Origin: Spirirestis rafaelensis WJT71-NPBG6
GTDB taxonomy: Bacteria > Cyanobacteriota > Cyanobacteriia > Cyanobacteriales > Nostocaceae
Direction of reading: 5' to 3'
Length of the DNA stretch: 64,000 nucleotides
NCBI GenBank assembly: GCA_019359015.1
Contig: JAHHID010000012.1
Coordinates: forward strand, 54,864 to 118,863
The position numbers and the translations under genes were made by a program. Shown here piece by piece: positions 8,259-17,542 of the stretch; position 1 is the stretch's first letter; every line of letters begins with the position of its first letter. The notes below the pieces were generated by a model, which had not been told where the DNA came from, did not search any database, and saw only the letters and a program-made list of their open reading frames with translations.

Positions 8259-9647
8259 TCAGGGGTGCAATTTGTACCAGCCATACAAGTGCAGAACTCC
8301 TAGCCAAACTGCGGAAAGTAAACCCGCAAGGCTGAGGGTCAGACCGCTAAATGAGACTAATAATCCAAAAACGGGTAATACTGCACCGGCGATGGTGCAA
8401 ATTAAGGCTGCAAGAGACGCACGCAAATTTGCTCCTAACCCCCATGACAAAGCTAGTAAAATCAGGGAAATTAGCGTCCAAGCAAATTCGGCATTCATTA
8501 AACGAGCTAAATAAGTCAAAGTCAATAGACAAGCAAAGAAAATTCCACTAGCCAGCGCTACGTTTTTCAAACTCATTGGTATGGATAAATATAACAACAA
8601 TATCCACCAGAGAAATAACGCCGGCGCTAGCAATAGTAGACGGGGCATGATGCCAGTATTACGAATGGGGTCAGTGTTGGTATATACTCCTAAGGGATTT
8701 TTGACAGAAACATTATCATCAAATATCCAAGTAAACTGGGTGCTTTTTCTGTCAACTTTAATGTCATTTGGTATAATGCCACTGGCAAAATTAGCGCCTG
8801 CGAAGTTAGCGATCGCTATCAAGCGAAAGTTAGAAAGTAATTGCCCTTGGGCACTATAAACCCAACGTGGTCCACCTTGCGCTTTATAGGTAATGCGAAA
8901 GCTAGTTTCTTCTCTCGGTTGCAAGCTAAATGCAAAGCTATAATCACCCGGATTTGTTTGTTGTAATCTATTACCAGCACGCTCTACTTTATAGCTTTGC
9001 AGTAATGAGTAGCCGTTCGGTGGGGGTACTTCAAAGAAAAAATTATTAATATCTTGAAGTTGGTTGACAACTTTGTAGTCAGCAGTGTAGTCTACGCGAT
9101 AAGTTGCACTACGACCTTGAACATCTGGAGTTTGGTCAAGCTTAACCTGAATTTGCGAACCCGCTAGCGTCAAAAAGCGGTTGACATCTCGCGTTTCATT
9201 TATTTTGACTATTTTGCCATTAATTTGGCTGGTCGTGGTATACGGCTCTTTAATGATGTAGCGTACTTGCGGGGCTGATTGTTCTAGTTTATCTCCAGCG
9301 ACACTAAGAGCTACTTGAGCCACTTTTCCCTGTTCCCAGTAATGATAGCGATTGCTAAGAGTTGAACAAAGAAAAAATCCCACCACTAGCAAAACTAATA
9401 CCAAAGCTAGATGCTGCAATCCCCGTAAAAGCTCAGAATAACGAAGCCCCCATTGGCTAACAAATAAAGATTGTTCTGGCTGCAAACGACGCAGAGAAAA
9501 ACTCAATAGCGCGATCGCTATTCCCAAGGCTATTACCAGAAATACTGACAACACTGAAGCTTTAATTATCTGGCTTCCCAAGTGAAGTAGTTCAAGAGGA
9601 TGTGTTAAATCGGGCACTCCGGGAATGCCTTGTGCAGAAACAGACAT
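8259..9647 (-). CDS. Conserved multi-pass membrane protein of unknown function
   Basis: A 462-residue integral membrane protein. Two helices lie near the N-terminus (about residues 28-51 and 78-97). A large beta-rich extracytoplasmic domain spans about 100-335, with an IKEPYTTTSQINGKI start and many aromatic/Asn turns. Five closely spaced helices run from about 337 to 456 (beginning LLLLAPALFLWWILLLYLS). The layout resembles bacterial inner-membrane proteins that hold a periplasmic sandwich domain, but I cannot name a family. Start codon at 9647 gives a short leader (MSVSAQGIPGVPDL) before the first helix. No partner gene is adjacent. Confidence 0.75.
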   Translation of the reverse strand: MSVSAQGIPGVPDLTHPLELLHLGSQIIKASVLSVFLVIALGIAIALLSFSLRRLQPEQSLFVSQWGLRYSELLRGLQHLALVLVLLVVGFFLCSTLSNRYHYWEQGKVAQVALSVAGDKLEQSAPQVRYIIKEPYTTTSQINGKIVKINETRDVNRFLTLAGSQIQVKLDQTPDVQGRSATYRVDYTADYKVVNQLQDINNFFFEVPPPNGYSLLQSYKVERAGNRLQQTNPGDYSFAFSLQPREETSFRITYKAQGGPRWVYSAQGQLLSNFRLIAIANFAGANFASGIIPNDIKVDRKSTQFTWIFDDNVSVKNPLGVYTNTDPIRNTGIMPRLLLLAPALFLWWILLLYLSIPMSLKNVALASGIFFACLLTLTYLARLMNAEFAWTLISLILLALSWGLGANLRASLAALICTIAGAVLPVFGLLVSFSGLTLSLAGLLSAVWLGVLHLYGWYKLHP

Positions 9648-9876
9648 TAGCTTTTAGAAGAATGTACACAATGAGACAGATGAAATTTCTCAAAAGTTTC
9701 TACAGTTTACAAAGCAGTAAGCACGCGATAGCTAAACTACCTATAGTTGTTTACCCGGAGTTTCAAGGTTTTATCCTAAAATAACGGTAAAGCGATAGGA
9801 GTACCGTACAATAAATTTATGACTATTTCATCGCTGCGAGAAAAAAATCAATCTAGCTGTTAATGTAAATTAACAG

Positions 9877-10003
9877 ATAAGGTATGTTCGCGTAGAGTCT
9901 TTGGAAGAGAAGAATAAAGTGATACTTTTGTTCTCAATATAGATTTTTGTCTGTTTTTCACTAAAAATCAATACGTTCCCTTGTAAGGCAACGTCTTTTT
10001 TTT
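9877..10003 (+). ncRNA. Possible small RNA ending at an orphan terminator
   Basis: A Rho-independent-type terminator at 9973-10003 has no plus-strand coding sequence upstream for more than 1.4 kb. The simplest reading is that a short untranslated RNA is made from the roughly 100 bases before it. The alternative is an attenuator in a long DUF1830 leader. The 5' end and promoter are not identified, and the sequence matches no Yfr-type RNA I know. Confidence 0.25.
9973..10003 (+). terminator. Intrinsic terminator with no gene in front
   Basis: Stem ACGTTCCC (9973-9980) pairs with GGCAACGT (9987-9994) with one mismatch and a 6-base loop TTGTAA, directly followed by eight T residues (9996-10003). 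This is a classical plus-strand terminator shape. Confidence 0.6.
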
Positions 10004-10081
10004 ATCGTTCTCAATCGCAAAGACCAAAGCGAACATTTTTATCCTTCTGCATTCATTAGTTATCACGCAACAAGTAAAAGT

Positions 10082-10354
10082 ATGACTCAAATTCTTGATT
10101 ATCTAAATATTGACTCGGAACGCCAAATTTTGTGTGGATATACAAATCACACTTCTCAAATCCAAATTATTCGGATTTCCAACATTCCCAATTGGTATTT
10201 TGAGCGAGTGGTTTTTCCAGAACAAATACTTTTGTTTGAAGCTTTACCTGAGGCAGAATTAGAAATTCATACAAGTACGTCGTTAGTTGATAAAATCTGG
10301 TGTACTGATTTACAACTTAATAATGAGCTCGCGCATTCTTTCACTACTGGGTAA
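10082..10354 (+). CDS. DUF1830 domain protein
   Basis: A 90-residue cyanobacterial DUF1830 protein, recognised from ILCGYTNHTSQIQIIRI and the following NWYFERVVFPEQILLFEAL and LEIHTS segments. The family is small, soluble and cyanobacteria-specific; its role is not established. A 78-base gap separates it from the orphan terminator upstream, and a strong two-way terminator lies between it and the tmRNA gene that converges on it. Confidence 0.75.
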   Translation: MTQILDYLNIDSERQILCGYTNHTSQIQIIRISNIPNWYFERVVFPEQILLFEALPEAELEIHTSTSLVDKIWCTDLQLNNELAHSFTTG

Positions 10355-10371
10355 ATCGTATCTACAAAGCA

Positions 10372-10404
10372 AAATCCACCTACACATTAGTGTCAGGTGG
10401 ATTT
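10372..10404. terminator. Two-way terminator between DUF1830 gene and ssrA
   Basis: AAATCCACCT at 10372-10381 pairs with AGGTGGATTT at 10395-10404, with further pairing (ACAC with GTGT) across a single bulge. A-rich and T-rich flanks on both sides would let it stop the DUF1830 transcript rightward and the tmRNA transcript leftward. Confidence 0.75.
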
Positions 10405-10418
10405 CTTGACTATTTTAG

Positions 10419-10806
10419 TGGAACCGGGCAGAATTGAACTGCCGTCCGCAATGGGTATTAACGCCCCACTCATTCACAGGTTTAGCCTTTCTGACCCTCA
10501 AGGCGGGAATCGTTCATTATCCCGAACGTAGGATGCTCTGATTTAATCTTAGCTAACAAGCCAACCAGAGAACGCTTGTTAGAGCATCCGTTGGGGGTTG
10601 GTCTCTAGCCCTTAACGGAGTCAAACTAGAGACGCTCGAACCTGAAAGAGGTGTTTTAGGCTGCTACTAGAGCATCCTTACGAGCAAATTTTACGATGTT
10701 GTTCGCATTTACTTTTTTTTCGAGCCTTTGATTTCCGAGAGGAGACTCACTCTCGACCTGAATCACAGAGCAGCCTTCGCCATCACGTCGAAACCGTTAC
10801 GGCCCC
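10419..10806 (-). ncRNA. ssrA: tmRNA (ssrA)
   Basis: Transfer-messenger RNA, which with SmpB rescues stalled ribosomes and tags the unfinished protein for proteolysis. The 5' end GGGGCCGTAACGGTTTCGAC (near 10806) and the 3' end GCCCGGTTCCA (near 10419) pair as a 7-bp acceptor stem (GGGGCCG with CGGUUCC) and carry the T-arm GACGGCAGTTCAATTCTGCC. The reading frame after the resume codon encodes ANNIVKFARKDALVAA followed by TAA, the standard cyanobacterial degradation tag with the AA end recognised by Clp proteases; clpC is also in this window. The CCA tail is not encoded (the base after the discriminator A begins CTA). The gene is one piece, not circularly permuted. Pseudoknot regions lie downstream of the tag. 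Confidence 0.97.
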
Positions 10807-10891
10807 ATGTCATATTCTGATTATAGTGTAGTATTGGAAAATTTACCACACTCGCAAAAAAGTGTGCTGAAATTTTCAAGCAGCACTAGTA

Positions 10892-10960
10892 GGTAATGGG
10901 TAATGGGTAATGGGTAATAGATTTCCTCAATTACCACGTTCCGCATTACCTATGACCTAT
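10892..10960. repeat. GGTAATG tandem repeat with complementary tail
   Basis: Three to four tandem GGTAATG units at 10892-10918 are followed by TTACCACGTTCCGCATTACC, so the segment can fold back. It sits just past the stop of atpG, where the ATP synthase transcript would end. Confidence 0.6.
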
Positions 10961-10963
10961 ATT

Positions 10964-11911
10964 TTAAGTCAACGCCTGGGCGCCGCCAACAACCTCTAGA
11001 ATTTCTTGGGTAATTGCGGCTTGTCGGGCTTTGTTATATGACAAAGAGAGAGATTTAATCAATTCTCCGGCGTTGTCGCTGGCATTGTTCATTGCTGTCA
11101 TCCGTGCGGCTAGTTCGCTGGCGGCTGATTCTTGTAACGCCCGCAATAGCTGGTTACTCAGATACAATGGCAATAGAGAATCGAGAATCTGCACTGGATC
11201 TTGCTCAAAAAGCATATCGCGGGGAAAAGCGCGAACTGGGGTAGTGACTTTCTCGCGTTGCACTTCAAATTGACCGCCACGAGTTGTCAGGCGGAAAATT
11301 TCGTCATCTGGTGCTTCTAAACCTTGAACGTCAAAAGGAAGCAAAGTTTGCACCACTGGGCGAGAACTAACCAGGGAGATGAACCTGGTGTAGACTAGCT
11401 CTACCCGGTCTACGCTTTCTGAAAGGAACAAAGAAAGCAGTTGATCGGCAATTTCATTTGCCTCAGATGCCACAGGAATTTGTTCTAAGCCTGTGTAAGT
11501 TGCATCAATCGGCTGCTCTCGGCGTTGGAAGTACTGGATGGCTTTGCGTCCTACCAGTACAAAGTTGTAGTTTACGCCTTCTGCTTTAAGTTCTTTGGCG
11601 CGATTTTCCGCGCGACGAATGACGTTGTTGTTGTAGCCACCGCACAATCCCCGATCGCCTGAAATTACCAGCAATCCGACAGACTTAACATCACGTTTTC
11701 TCAGAAGTGGCAAATTTGCTTCTTCAAACCGCAAACGAGTTTGTAAGCCATACAAAACTTGTGCCAAGCGATCAGCAAAGGGACGGGTAGCAATTACCTG
11801 TTCTTGGGCGCGACGCACTCTAGCTGCTGCTACCAGCCGCATAGCTTCTGTAATTTTTTGGGTATTTTTGACCGACTGAATGCGATCGCGTATTGCTTTG
11901 AGATTAGCCAT
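10964..11911 (-). CDS. atpG: ATP synthase F1 gamma subunit
   Basis: The 315-residue rotor shaft of F1, often named atpC in cyanobacteria. The N-terminal helix [20 protein letters not shown] and the C-terminal helix [20 protein letters not shown] form the coiled-coil axle. The [10 protein letters not shown] loop is intact. Cyanobacterial and plastid gamma subunits carry an extra segment in the middle absent from most bacteria; the region [20 protein letters not shown] to [15 protein letters not shown] fits it. It lacks the plastid dithiol pair of Cys residues in that segment, as expected for a cyanobacterium. It is the last gene of the operon, 95 bases past atpA. Confidence 0.96.
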   Translation of the reverse strand: MANLKAIRDRIQSVKNTQKITEAMRLVAAARVRRAQEQVIATRPFADRLAQVLYGLQTRLRFEEANLPLLRKRDVKSVGLLVISGDRGLCGGYNNNVIRRAENRAKELKAEGVNYNFVLVGRKAIQYFQRREQPIDATYTGLEQIPVASEANEIADQLLSLFLSESVDRVELVYTRFISLVSSRPVVQTLLPFDVQGLEAPDDEIFRLTTRGGQFEVQREKVTTPVRAFPRDMLFEQDPVQILDSLLPLYLSNQLLRALQESAASELAARMTAMNNASDNAGELIKSLSLSYNKARQAAITQEILEVVGGAQALT

Positions 11912-11933
11912 AATATTTCACAAAAATTCTGAA

Positions 11934-12001
11934 TTCAGAATTGAGAAGTCAGAAGTCAGGAACGAGCTAATTGCCTCCTCCTGACTTTTGACTCCTGACT
12001 T
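11934..12001. repeat. Fold-back spacer between atpA and atpG
   Basis: AGAAGTCAGAAGTCAGGA is followed by TCCTGACTTTTGACTCCTGACTTC, a near-perfect fold-back of about 20 bases per arm inside the operon. CTGAATTCAG next to it is a further short palindrome. It may act as a 3' processing or stability element between the two cistrons. Confidence 0.65.
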
Positions 12002-12006
12002 CTTTA

Positions 12007-13527
12007 CTACACTGTCGCCAAGAATGTTTTCTTGTATTCGGTAAGTGCTTCTTTCAAAGCAGTTTCCTCAGCGTCGCCTAGTACTTTCTGAGTTTGTACT
12101 GCTTGAGTATATGCAGGTTTGCTGGTCTTTAAGTACTCGCGCAGACCTTTGGTGAAGTTTGTAATTTGGTTGACTGGGATTTCATCCAAGTAACCGTTAA
12201 TACCAGCGTATAGAATTGCTACTTGCTCGTATACCGATAGGGGTTGGTTTTGCGATTGCTTGAGAAGTTCGCGCAAGCGCTGACCGCGTGCTAATTGGTC
12301 TTGGGTGGTTTTATCTAAGTCAGAAGCAAATTGCGCGAAGGCTTGTAAGTCGTCAAACTGCGCTAGTTCTAACTTGATTTTACCGGCAACTTTTTTCATT
12401 GCCTTGGTTTGGGCGGCAGAACCTACGCGGGATACGGAAATACCGGGGTTCACAGCCGGACGGATACCGGAGTTAAACAAGTCGGAAGAGAGGAATATCT
12501 GACCGTCGGTAATCGAAATTACGTTGGTGGGGATGTAGGCAGATACGTCACCAGCTTGGGTTTCGATGATTGGCAAGGCGGTCATGCTGCCTTTGCCCAA
12601 TTCATCACTGAGTTTAGCTGCTCTTTCCAACAAGCGAGAGTGGATGTAGAATACATCTCCAGGATACGCTTCACGTCCTGGTGGACGACGCAACAGCAAA
12701 GACATTTGGCGATAAGCTTGAGCCTGCTTGGACAAGTCATCGTAAATTACTAGGGTAGCTTTGCCTTTGTACATGAAGTACTCAGCCATTGTTGCCCCAG
12801 TGTAAGGAGCCAAGTATTGTAGTGTTGCTGGGTCACTTGCGTTAGCGGCAACAACGATGGTGTAGTCCATTGCGCCTTTTTCTTGCAATGTTTGCACCAC
12901 GTTGGCTACTGTGGAAGCTTTTTGACCGATCGCCACGTAAACACAAATTACATCTTCTTCTTTTTGGTTGATGATTGTGTCAATCGCGATCGCAGTTTTT
13001 CCGGTTTGGCGATCGCCAATAATTAACTCGCGCTGACCCCGACCGATGGGAATCATCGAGTCAATCGCGGTGATACCGGTTTGCATCGGTTCGTGTACGG
13101 AACGACGGGCAATAATACCGGGTGCGGGAGATTCAATCAAGCGAGTTTCTGATGTTTTGATATCTCCTTTACCATCAATCGGACGACCGAGAGCATCAAT
13201 AACTCGTCCAACCATAGCTTCACCCACCGGCACCTGAGCAATTCTGCCAGTTGCGGTTACGGAGCTACCTTCTTGAATCTGGCGACCTTCACCCATTAAC
13301 ACCGCACCAACGTTATCTTCTTCTAAGTTTTGGGCGATGCCGATTGTGCCGTCTTCAAATTCTAATAGTTCCCCAGCCATAGCCTTTTCTAGACCATAGA
13401 TCCGGGCAATACCGTCACCTACTTGCAGGACGGTACCAACGTTAGCAACTTTGACATCTTGGTCGTATTGCTCGATTTGCTTTTGAATAATGCTGCTGAT
13501 TTCGTCGGGTCTGATGTTAATAGCCAT
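12007..13527 (-). CDS. atpA: ATP synthase F1 alpha subunit
   Basis: The 506-residue non-catalytic nucleotide-binding subunit of F1. It shows the beta-barrel N-terminal domain ([20 protein letters not shown]), the P-loop [13 protein letters not shown], the nucleotide-domain segment [20 protein letters not shown] and the signature [18 protein letters not shown]. Length is standard. Translation starts at ATG 13527 next to a fold-back spacer that separates it from atpH. The beta and epsilon subunits are not in this window, which agrees with the cyanobacterial habit of keeping atpB/atpE (beta/epsilon) at a second locus. Confidence 0.98.
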   Translation of the reverse strand: MAINIRPDEISSIIQKQIEQYDQDVKVANVGTVLQVGDGIARIYGLEKAMAGELLEFEDGTIGIAQNLEEDNVGAVLMGEGRQIQEGSSVTATGRIAQVPVGEAMVGRVIDALGRPIDGKGDIKTSETRLIESPAPGIIARRSVHEPMQTGITAIDSMIPIGRGQRELIIGDRQTGKTAIAIDTIINQKEEDVICVYVAIGQKASTVANVVQTLQEKGAMDYTIVVAANASDPATLQYLAPYTGATMAEYFMYKGKATLVIYDDLSKQAQAYRQMSLLLRRPPGREAYPGDVFYIHSRLLERAAKLSDELGKGSMTALPIIETQAGDVSAYIPTNVISITDGQIFLSSDLFNSGIRPAVNPGISVSRVGSAAQTKAMKKVAGKIKLELAQFDDLQAFAQFASDLDKTTQDQLARGQRLRELLKQSQNQPLSVYEQVAILYAGINGYLDEIPVNQITNFTKGLREYLKTSKPAYTQAVQTQKVLGDAEETALKEALTEYKKTFLATV

Positions 13528-13551
13528 GTGTCTATCTTTTTTGGGAGACTG

Positions 13552-13672
13552 AGGGAGTAGAGTGGTTAGTAGTTAGTTGATAGTAGTTATTGGTTAGTAG
13601 ATAGTCGTTAGTCGATAACAGTTAACTATTAACTGTCAACCACCAACAACGCTCCAACTAACAACCAACACT
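13552..13672. repeat. Long fold-back spacer between atpH and atpA
   Basis: GGTTAGTAGTTAG, GATAGTAGTTATTGG and TTAGTCGATAACAG units are followed by CTATTAACTGTCAACCACC and CGCTCCAACTAACAACC, which are roughly complementary. The whole 120 bases can form one long imperfect hairpin inside the ATP synthase operon. Confidence 0.7.
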
Positions 13673-13675
13673 TTA

Positions 13676-14230
13676 TTAAGAACCACTTAAGCGTAAGGAA
13701 AGACGGCGTAACTGACTTCGCAAACTGGCGTCAATTACTTGAGAGCCAACTTTGATGATCACACCACCAATCAAGTCACGGTCTATTTTTGTTTCTAGAT
13801 CGACTTGACGAGCGTTGGTCATGGTGAGGACTTTTTCTCGTATTGCTTGTTCTTGTTCTTGGGAAAGAGGAACGGCAGAGCTTATTTCTGCTAAGACAGT
13901 TTGATTTTTCTGTCTTAGAAGCGTTATATACTGCTCGCAAATTGGTTCTAGCAACAAAATGCGGCGTCTATCTACCAACAGCATCAAGAAATTGCGTAAG
14001 TTTGAGTTAGTGCTTTCGCCAACGACTTCGTTGATGACTGCCTTTTTTTTGTCCGGTTCAACAAAGGGGTTACCGACAAAACTTTGCAATTCTGGGGAAT
14101 TTTGCAATAAATTCAGCAAAGAACGTACATCTTCGCCGAATTCTTCTGTCTGGTTTTTTGACTCGGCTACTGACATTAACGCCTGTGCATAAGGCTGGGC
14201 GATTTCGGCTATTGCTATGTCGCTTTTCAT
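13676..14230 (-). CDS. atpH: ATP synthase F1 delta subunit
   Basis: The 184-residue delta subunit (OSCP-like), called atpD in cyanobacterial nomenclature, joins the peripheral stalk to the top of F1. The N-terminal helical bundle (IAQPYAQALMSVAE) is followed by NPFVEPDKKKAVINEV, and the C-terminal part shows the typical DRDLIGGVIIKVGSQVIDAS. Its start lies 2 bases from the stop of atpF, so the two are translationally coupled or nearly so. Confidence 0.96.
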   Translation of the reverse strand: MKSDIAIAEIAQPYAQALMSVAESKNQTEEFGEDVRSLLNLLQNSPELQSFVGNPFVEPDKKKAVINEVVGESTNSNLRNFLMLLVDRRRILLLEPICEQYITLLRQKNQTVLAEISSAVPLSQEQEQAIREKVLTMTNARQVDLETKIDRDLIGGVIIKVGSQVIDASLRSQLRRLSLRLSGS

Positions 14231-14232
14231 CC

Positions 14233-14787
14233 CTAGCCTCCCACCTGCGCGATGCTGCGGTCAATTAATGTTTGTTGAACGTCGTCGGCAATGCCACTTC
14301 GCAAACCGGATTCGACTTTTTGCAATGCTAAAGCACTTACTCGTTGCCGCAGTTCAGCGATCGCTCGATCTCTTTCTGTGTTTAGATCAGCTGCTGCTGT
14401 TTGTTTCAAGCGTTCTACGTCTTGCGCTGCCTTCGCCAATGTTGCTTCTCGCGCAGATAAAGCATTTTCTTCGGCTGCTTTGCGGATGCGTTGTGCTTCT
14501 GCTTGAGCTTGAGTTAACTGCTCTTGCGCTTTTGAAAGGGCAATTTGTGCCTCTTTTAAACGCGCTTCGGCTCCCTGAATTTCGGTTTCAATATTTATCC
14601 GCCGCTCGTTCAGGATGTTGGTTAAAACTTTACGTCCAAAGTAAAATAGTATGCCAATCAGAAGCGCTAAGTTAATCAGATTGGTTTCTAAAATGTCTAG
14701 GTTTAGACCGAAACCACCTTCGCCTTCTGCCTCTGAGTGAACAGCGGCTTCTGCGGCAAGTAATATGAAAGTCCCCATGTTAGCCAT
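14233..14787 (-). CDS. atpF: ATP synthase F0 b subunit
   Basis: The 184-residue peripheral-stalk subunit. One membrane helix lies at about residues 34-51 ([17 protein letters not shown]), after a leader LNLDILETN typical of cyanobacterial b. A long charged coiled coil follows ([20 protein letters not shown]). It pairs with b' (atpF2), which is upstream in the same operon but separated by an unusually long 312-base repeat-filled spacer. Confidence 0.96.
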   Translation of the reverse strand: MANMGTFILLAAEAAVHSEAEGEGGFGLNLDILETNLINLALLIGILFYFGRKVLTNILNERRINIETEIQGAEARLKEAQIALSKAQEQLTQAQAEAQRIRKAAEENALSAREATLAKAAQDVERLKQTAAADLNTERDRAIAELRQRVSALALQKVESGLRSGIADDVQQTLIDRSIAQVGG

Positions 14788-15099
14788 TTACACGTGCGCT
14801 GCTCGCTTGCTGATTAATTTGAACTTTCCCTTCGGGAAAAAAGTGCCTTTCTTACATCTTGCTCCGACACCCTATAAGAGTGTTGCGTTGCGCGTGCATT
14901 CGCCCTTGGCGTTCCCGAAGGGTAGCCTGCTTTTGCAGGCTAGAAGGTCTAATTTTACTAGTCCGCCATTAGGCGGACTTAGTTAGTGTAGCCTTAGGCT
15001 TTAGCCTGAAGGCGACTTAATTAAGCGCCCTCCAAGACTTTCGTCGAGATGCGCGTATACTTTCAACGGAACCAATGTTATAATCTGGAAGATATTATT
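14788..15099. repeat. Repeat-filled 312-base spacer splitting atpF2 and atpF
   Basis: No gene is present. Several hairpins stand in a row: CCCTTCGGG at 14828, CTGCTTTTGCAG near 14928, AGTCCGCCATTAGGCGGACT at 14960-14979, and AGCCTTAGGCT / AGCCTGAAGGC near 14990-15015. The GTCCGCC..GGCGGAC and AGGCTAGAAG elements match the dispersed family also seen at 18788-18905, 20005-20060 and 25681-25745. In related operons b' and b are normally close together, so this looks like repeat insertion into the operon. Confidence 0.75.
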
Positions 15100-15534
15100 T
15101 TATCTAACCAGACTTGTTGGTCCCAATAGTTTTTCTAGAATCTGTCTGCTCAGGGCATCAACTTGTTGCTCTAAGGAACGCATAGCTTCTTGCTTTTGCT
15201 GCTCTATTTCCACAGATGCTTGTTCGCGTTGAGCTTGGGCTTCTTTTTGCGCTTCAGCGATTTTATCTGCGGTAATTTTCTTAGCTTCGGCTTGAGCTGC
15301 ATCCACAGTAGCCTGCGATTGCCTGCGAGCATCTGCTAGCTGTTGTTCATATTCTTTAGTTAAGCGCTCGGCTTTTGCCAAGCGTTCACGCGCCTCAAGG
15401 TTATTCGTTCGGATATAATTATCGCGATCGTCTAATACCTTGGTCATTGGCTTGTAGAAAATTACATTCAACAAAGCTGCTAACAGCAAAAATTGCAATG
15501 CCATCAAGGGCAAGGTAGCATCGAAATCAAACAT
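15100..15534 (-). CDS. atpF2: ATP synthase F0 b' subunit
   Basis: The 144-residue second stalk subunit found in photosynthetic bacteria and plastids (also called atpG in cyanobacteria). One N-terminal membrane helix ([18 protein letters not shown]) is followed by [16 protein letters not shown] and a long Ala/Gln/Glu-rich coiled coil that pairs with b. It has no extra domains. It lies 210 bases downstream of atpE. Confidence 0.95.
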   Translation of the reverse strand: MFDFDATLPLMALQFLLLAALLNVIFYKPMTKVLDDRDNYIRTNNLEARERLAKAERLTKEYEQQLADARRQSQATVDAAQAEAKKITADKIAEAQKEAQAQREQASVEIEQQKQEAMRSLEQQVDALSRQILEKLLGPTSLVR

Positions 15535-15665
15535 TTCTCTCCTGTGCGGGCTGGAATAGCACTGTTTAATGGCTAGCTAATTCATCCAACCTTTAATATT
15601 CTATAGACCCCATAGCCAACCAGGGTCAACTTACATGGAAACGACCTCGAAAAGCCTAGATGTCA

Positions 15666-15730
15666 GTTGTAGAGACGGTTAGATGTGTCGCAACTTCCGC
15701 TGTGTTTACATCGTTCGCGTCTCTACACTA
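15666..15730. repeat. TGTAGAGACG inverted repeat between atpE and atpF2
   Basis: TTGTAGAGACG near 15666-15676 and its complement CGTCTCTACA near 15717-15727 enclose about 40 bases. The same TAGAGACG motif occurs as a tight hairpin at 48257-48283 and inside the 88-base element at 49964-50051. Confidence 0.6.
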
Positions 15731-15744
15731 ACAATTTTTATGTC

Positions 15745-16077
<333 letters not shown>

Positions 16078-16839
16078 TTAAGGCATATGCTCCTCATGCC
16101 CTTCATCACCGTGCCCTGCTATTGCTTCGTGAATGTATGCTCCTGCTAAGGTAGCAAATACCAGGGCTTGAATGGCACTGGTAAATAAACCTAGAGCCAT
16201 AACGGGCAAAGGTACAAACAGAGGAACCAATAGAACAAGCACACCTACTACCAATTCATCCGCCAAAATATTGCCAAATAGACGGAAGCTTAGGGAGAGA
16301 GGCTTGGTGAAGTCTTCGAGAATAGCGATCGGCAATAAAATCGGTGTCGGCTCTATATACTTCTTAAAGTAGCCTAAACCCCGTTTGCTAAATCCAGCGT
16401 AAAAATACGCTAAAGAAGTTAACAATGCCAACGCGACAGTCGTATTGATATCATTTGTCGGTGCCGCTAATTCACCCGAAGGCAGTTTGATTAGCTTCCA
16501 GGGAATTAAAGCACCTGACCAATTCGACACGAAGATAAACAAAAATAGTGTGCCAATAAACGGCACCCAAGGACGGTAGTCTTTCTCACCAAGTTGGTTT
16601 TTCGCCAAGTCCCGAATAAATTCTAGGGCATATTCCATCAAATTTTGGATGCCTTTAGGAATTCTCTTGGCGTTGGTAGTAGCAGCGATGGAAGCTATGG
16701 CAAGAACACCAATCACAAACCATGAGGTGAGAAAAACTTGCCCGTGTATTTTCAGATTGCCCAATTGCCAGTAGAGGTGATGACCTACTTCCAATTTGGC
16801 GAGGGGAAAAGAGTTAAAGGCGTTTAAGACACTAAGCAT
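16078..16839 (-). CDS. atpB: ATP synthase F0 a subunit
   Basis: The 253-residue stator channel subunit, called atpI in cyanobacteria. It has about five to six membrane helices, with the essential Arg in [20 protein letters not shown] and the Gln-bearing last helix [20 protein letters not shown]. The tail [11 protein letters not shown] is His/Glu-rich. The start at 16839 ([19 protein letters not shown]) is normal for the group. Confidence 0.97.
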   Translation of the reverse strand: MLSVLNAFNSFPLAKLEVGHHLYWQLGNLKIHGQVFLTSWFVIGVLAIASIAATTNAKRIPKGIQNLMEYALEFIRDLAKNQLGEKDYRPWVPFIGTLFLFIFVSNWSGALIPWKLIKLPSGELAAPTNDINTTVALALLTSLAYFYAGFSKRGLGYFKKYIEPTPILLPIAILEDFTKPLSLSFRLFGNILADELVVGVLVLLVPLFVPLPVMALGLFTSAIQALVFATLAGAYIHEAIAGHGDEGHEEHMP

Positions 16840-16905
16840 GTGTATTCTTCAAGATTTTTCCCCAAAAAGCGAGGATTGGAGATATTGTCTTTGTGAGCCT
16901 GACTT

Positions 16906-17349
16906 TTAAGAATCAGGAATAAACGCAGTTTGCACGGTATAGACGATGAGCGTGGCTTTGTAAGTGAGGAATCCCAGGAATATTGGCAGGACATGTAAAT
17001 CGCGCCATTGAGTTGCCACTACCATCAAACCAATAAATAGAGCAAAACGATTTTTGCTCAAACTGTTTTTTTCGCTACCTAGCCGCTCAACGTCTCTAGC
17101 CAGCAATTTTAAGTAAACCACACCCGCACACGCCCCTATCAAATAATTCAGGGCAATGTTTAGGGAATAAAAAATCCACACTGAGATAAAAATAATCCCC
17201 GTCAATACGAGTGTGATTCTCAACAACTTCTGAAAGAGTTGATAAAACTCTTCCATAGAAGAAGAGGCTGGTTCTGTGTCTTCAAAACCAGGTTGAGCAT
17301 CTTGTATTGTTGTCGGCGTGGGGTTAGTCGATTCGTCTGACAAGCTCAC
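16906..17349 (-). CDS. atp1: ATP synthase operon protein Atp1 (subunit I-like)
   Basis: A 147-residue membrane protein heading the ATP synthase operon. An acidic, Thr/Pro-rich cytoplasmic leader of about 35 residues precedes four hydrophobic segments (such as [20 protein letters not shown] and [14 protein letters not shown]). Homologues of this AtpI type aid assembly of the c ring or F0 and are not part of the finished enzyme. Identity rests on position in the operon plus the membrane pattern; the sequence itself is weakly conserved. Confidence 0.85.
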   Translation of the reverse strand: MSLSDESTNPTPTTIQDAQPGFEDTEPASSSMEEFYQLFQKLLRITLVLTGIIFISVWIFYSLNIALNYLIGACAGVVYLKLLARDVERLGSEKNSLSKNRFALFIGLMVVATQWRDLHVLPIFLGFLTYKATLIVYTVQTAFIPDS

Positions 17350-17456
17350 GAGAAGGAGAAACGAGTACAGCTAATTATGTTGACTGCACATTCAGTCAGC
17401 TGAATCATATCACGGTTGGGTAACAATACTTTAGGAAAAAACAATTAACTTCTTGT

Positions 17457-17541
17457 TTGGGGAGGGGGGAGATCGGGGGATGGGGGGAGGGGGGAAGGGG
17501 GAGAAAGAATTATCCTCCTTGTGTCCCTGTCCCCTTGTCTC
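17457..17541. repeat. Fold-back GGGGGAGA / CTCCTTGTCCC repeat
   Basis: Runs of GGGGGGAGAT/GGGGAGGGGGGAAGGGGG units are followed by CCTCCTTGTGTCCCTGTCCCC, with a GAAAGAATTATCCTCC centre. It sits between atp1 and the methyltransferase gene and ends right at the methyltransferase stop. It is the same family as the in-frame insert in trpD. Confidence 0.8.
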
Positions 17542-17542
17542 A

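Larger units (their letters stand above)
9648..10081. other. 434-base spacer upstream of DUF1830 gene
   Basis: No supported protein gene. It holds the short dyad CTGTTAAT-GTAA-ATTAACAG at 9857-9876, then about 100 AT-rich bases, then a plus-strand hairpin with a T-tract ending near 10003 that follows no plus-strand gene. The 5' part must carry the promoter of the leftward membrane-protein gene. Confidence 0.55.

Noticed and set aside
12305..13237. Plus-strand open frames of 63-114 codons antisense to atpA
   Set aside because: Shadows of a highly conserved gene; no start signals or domain features.
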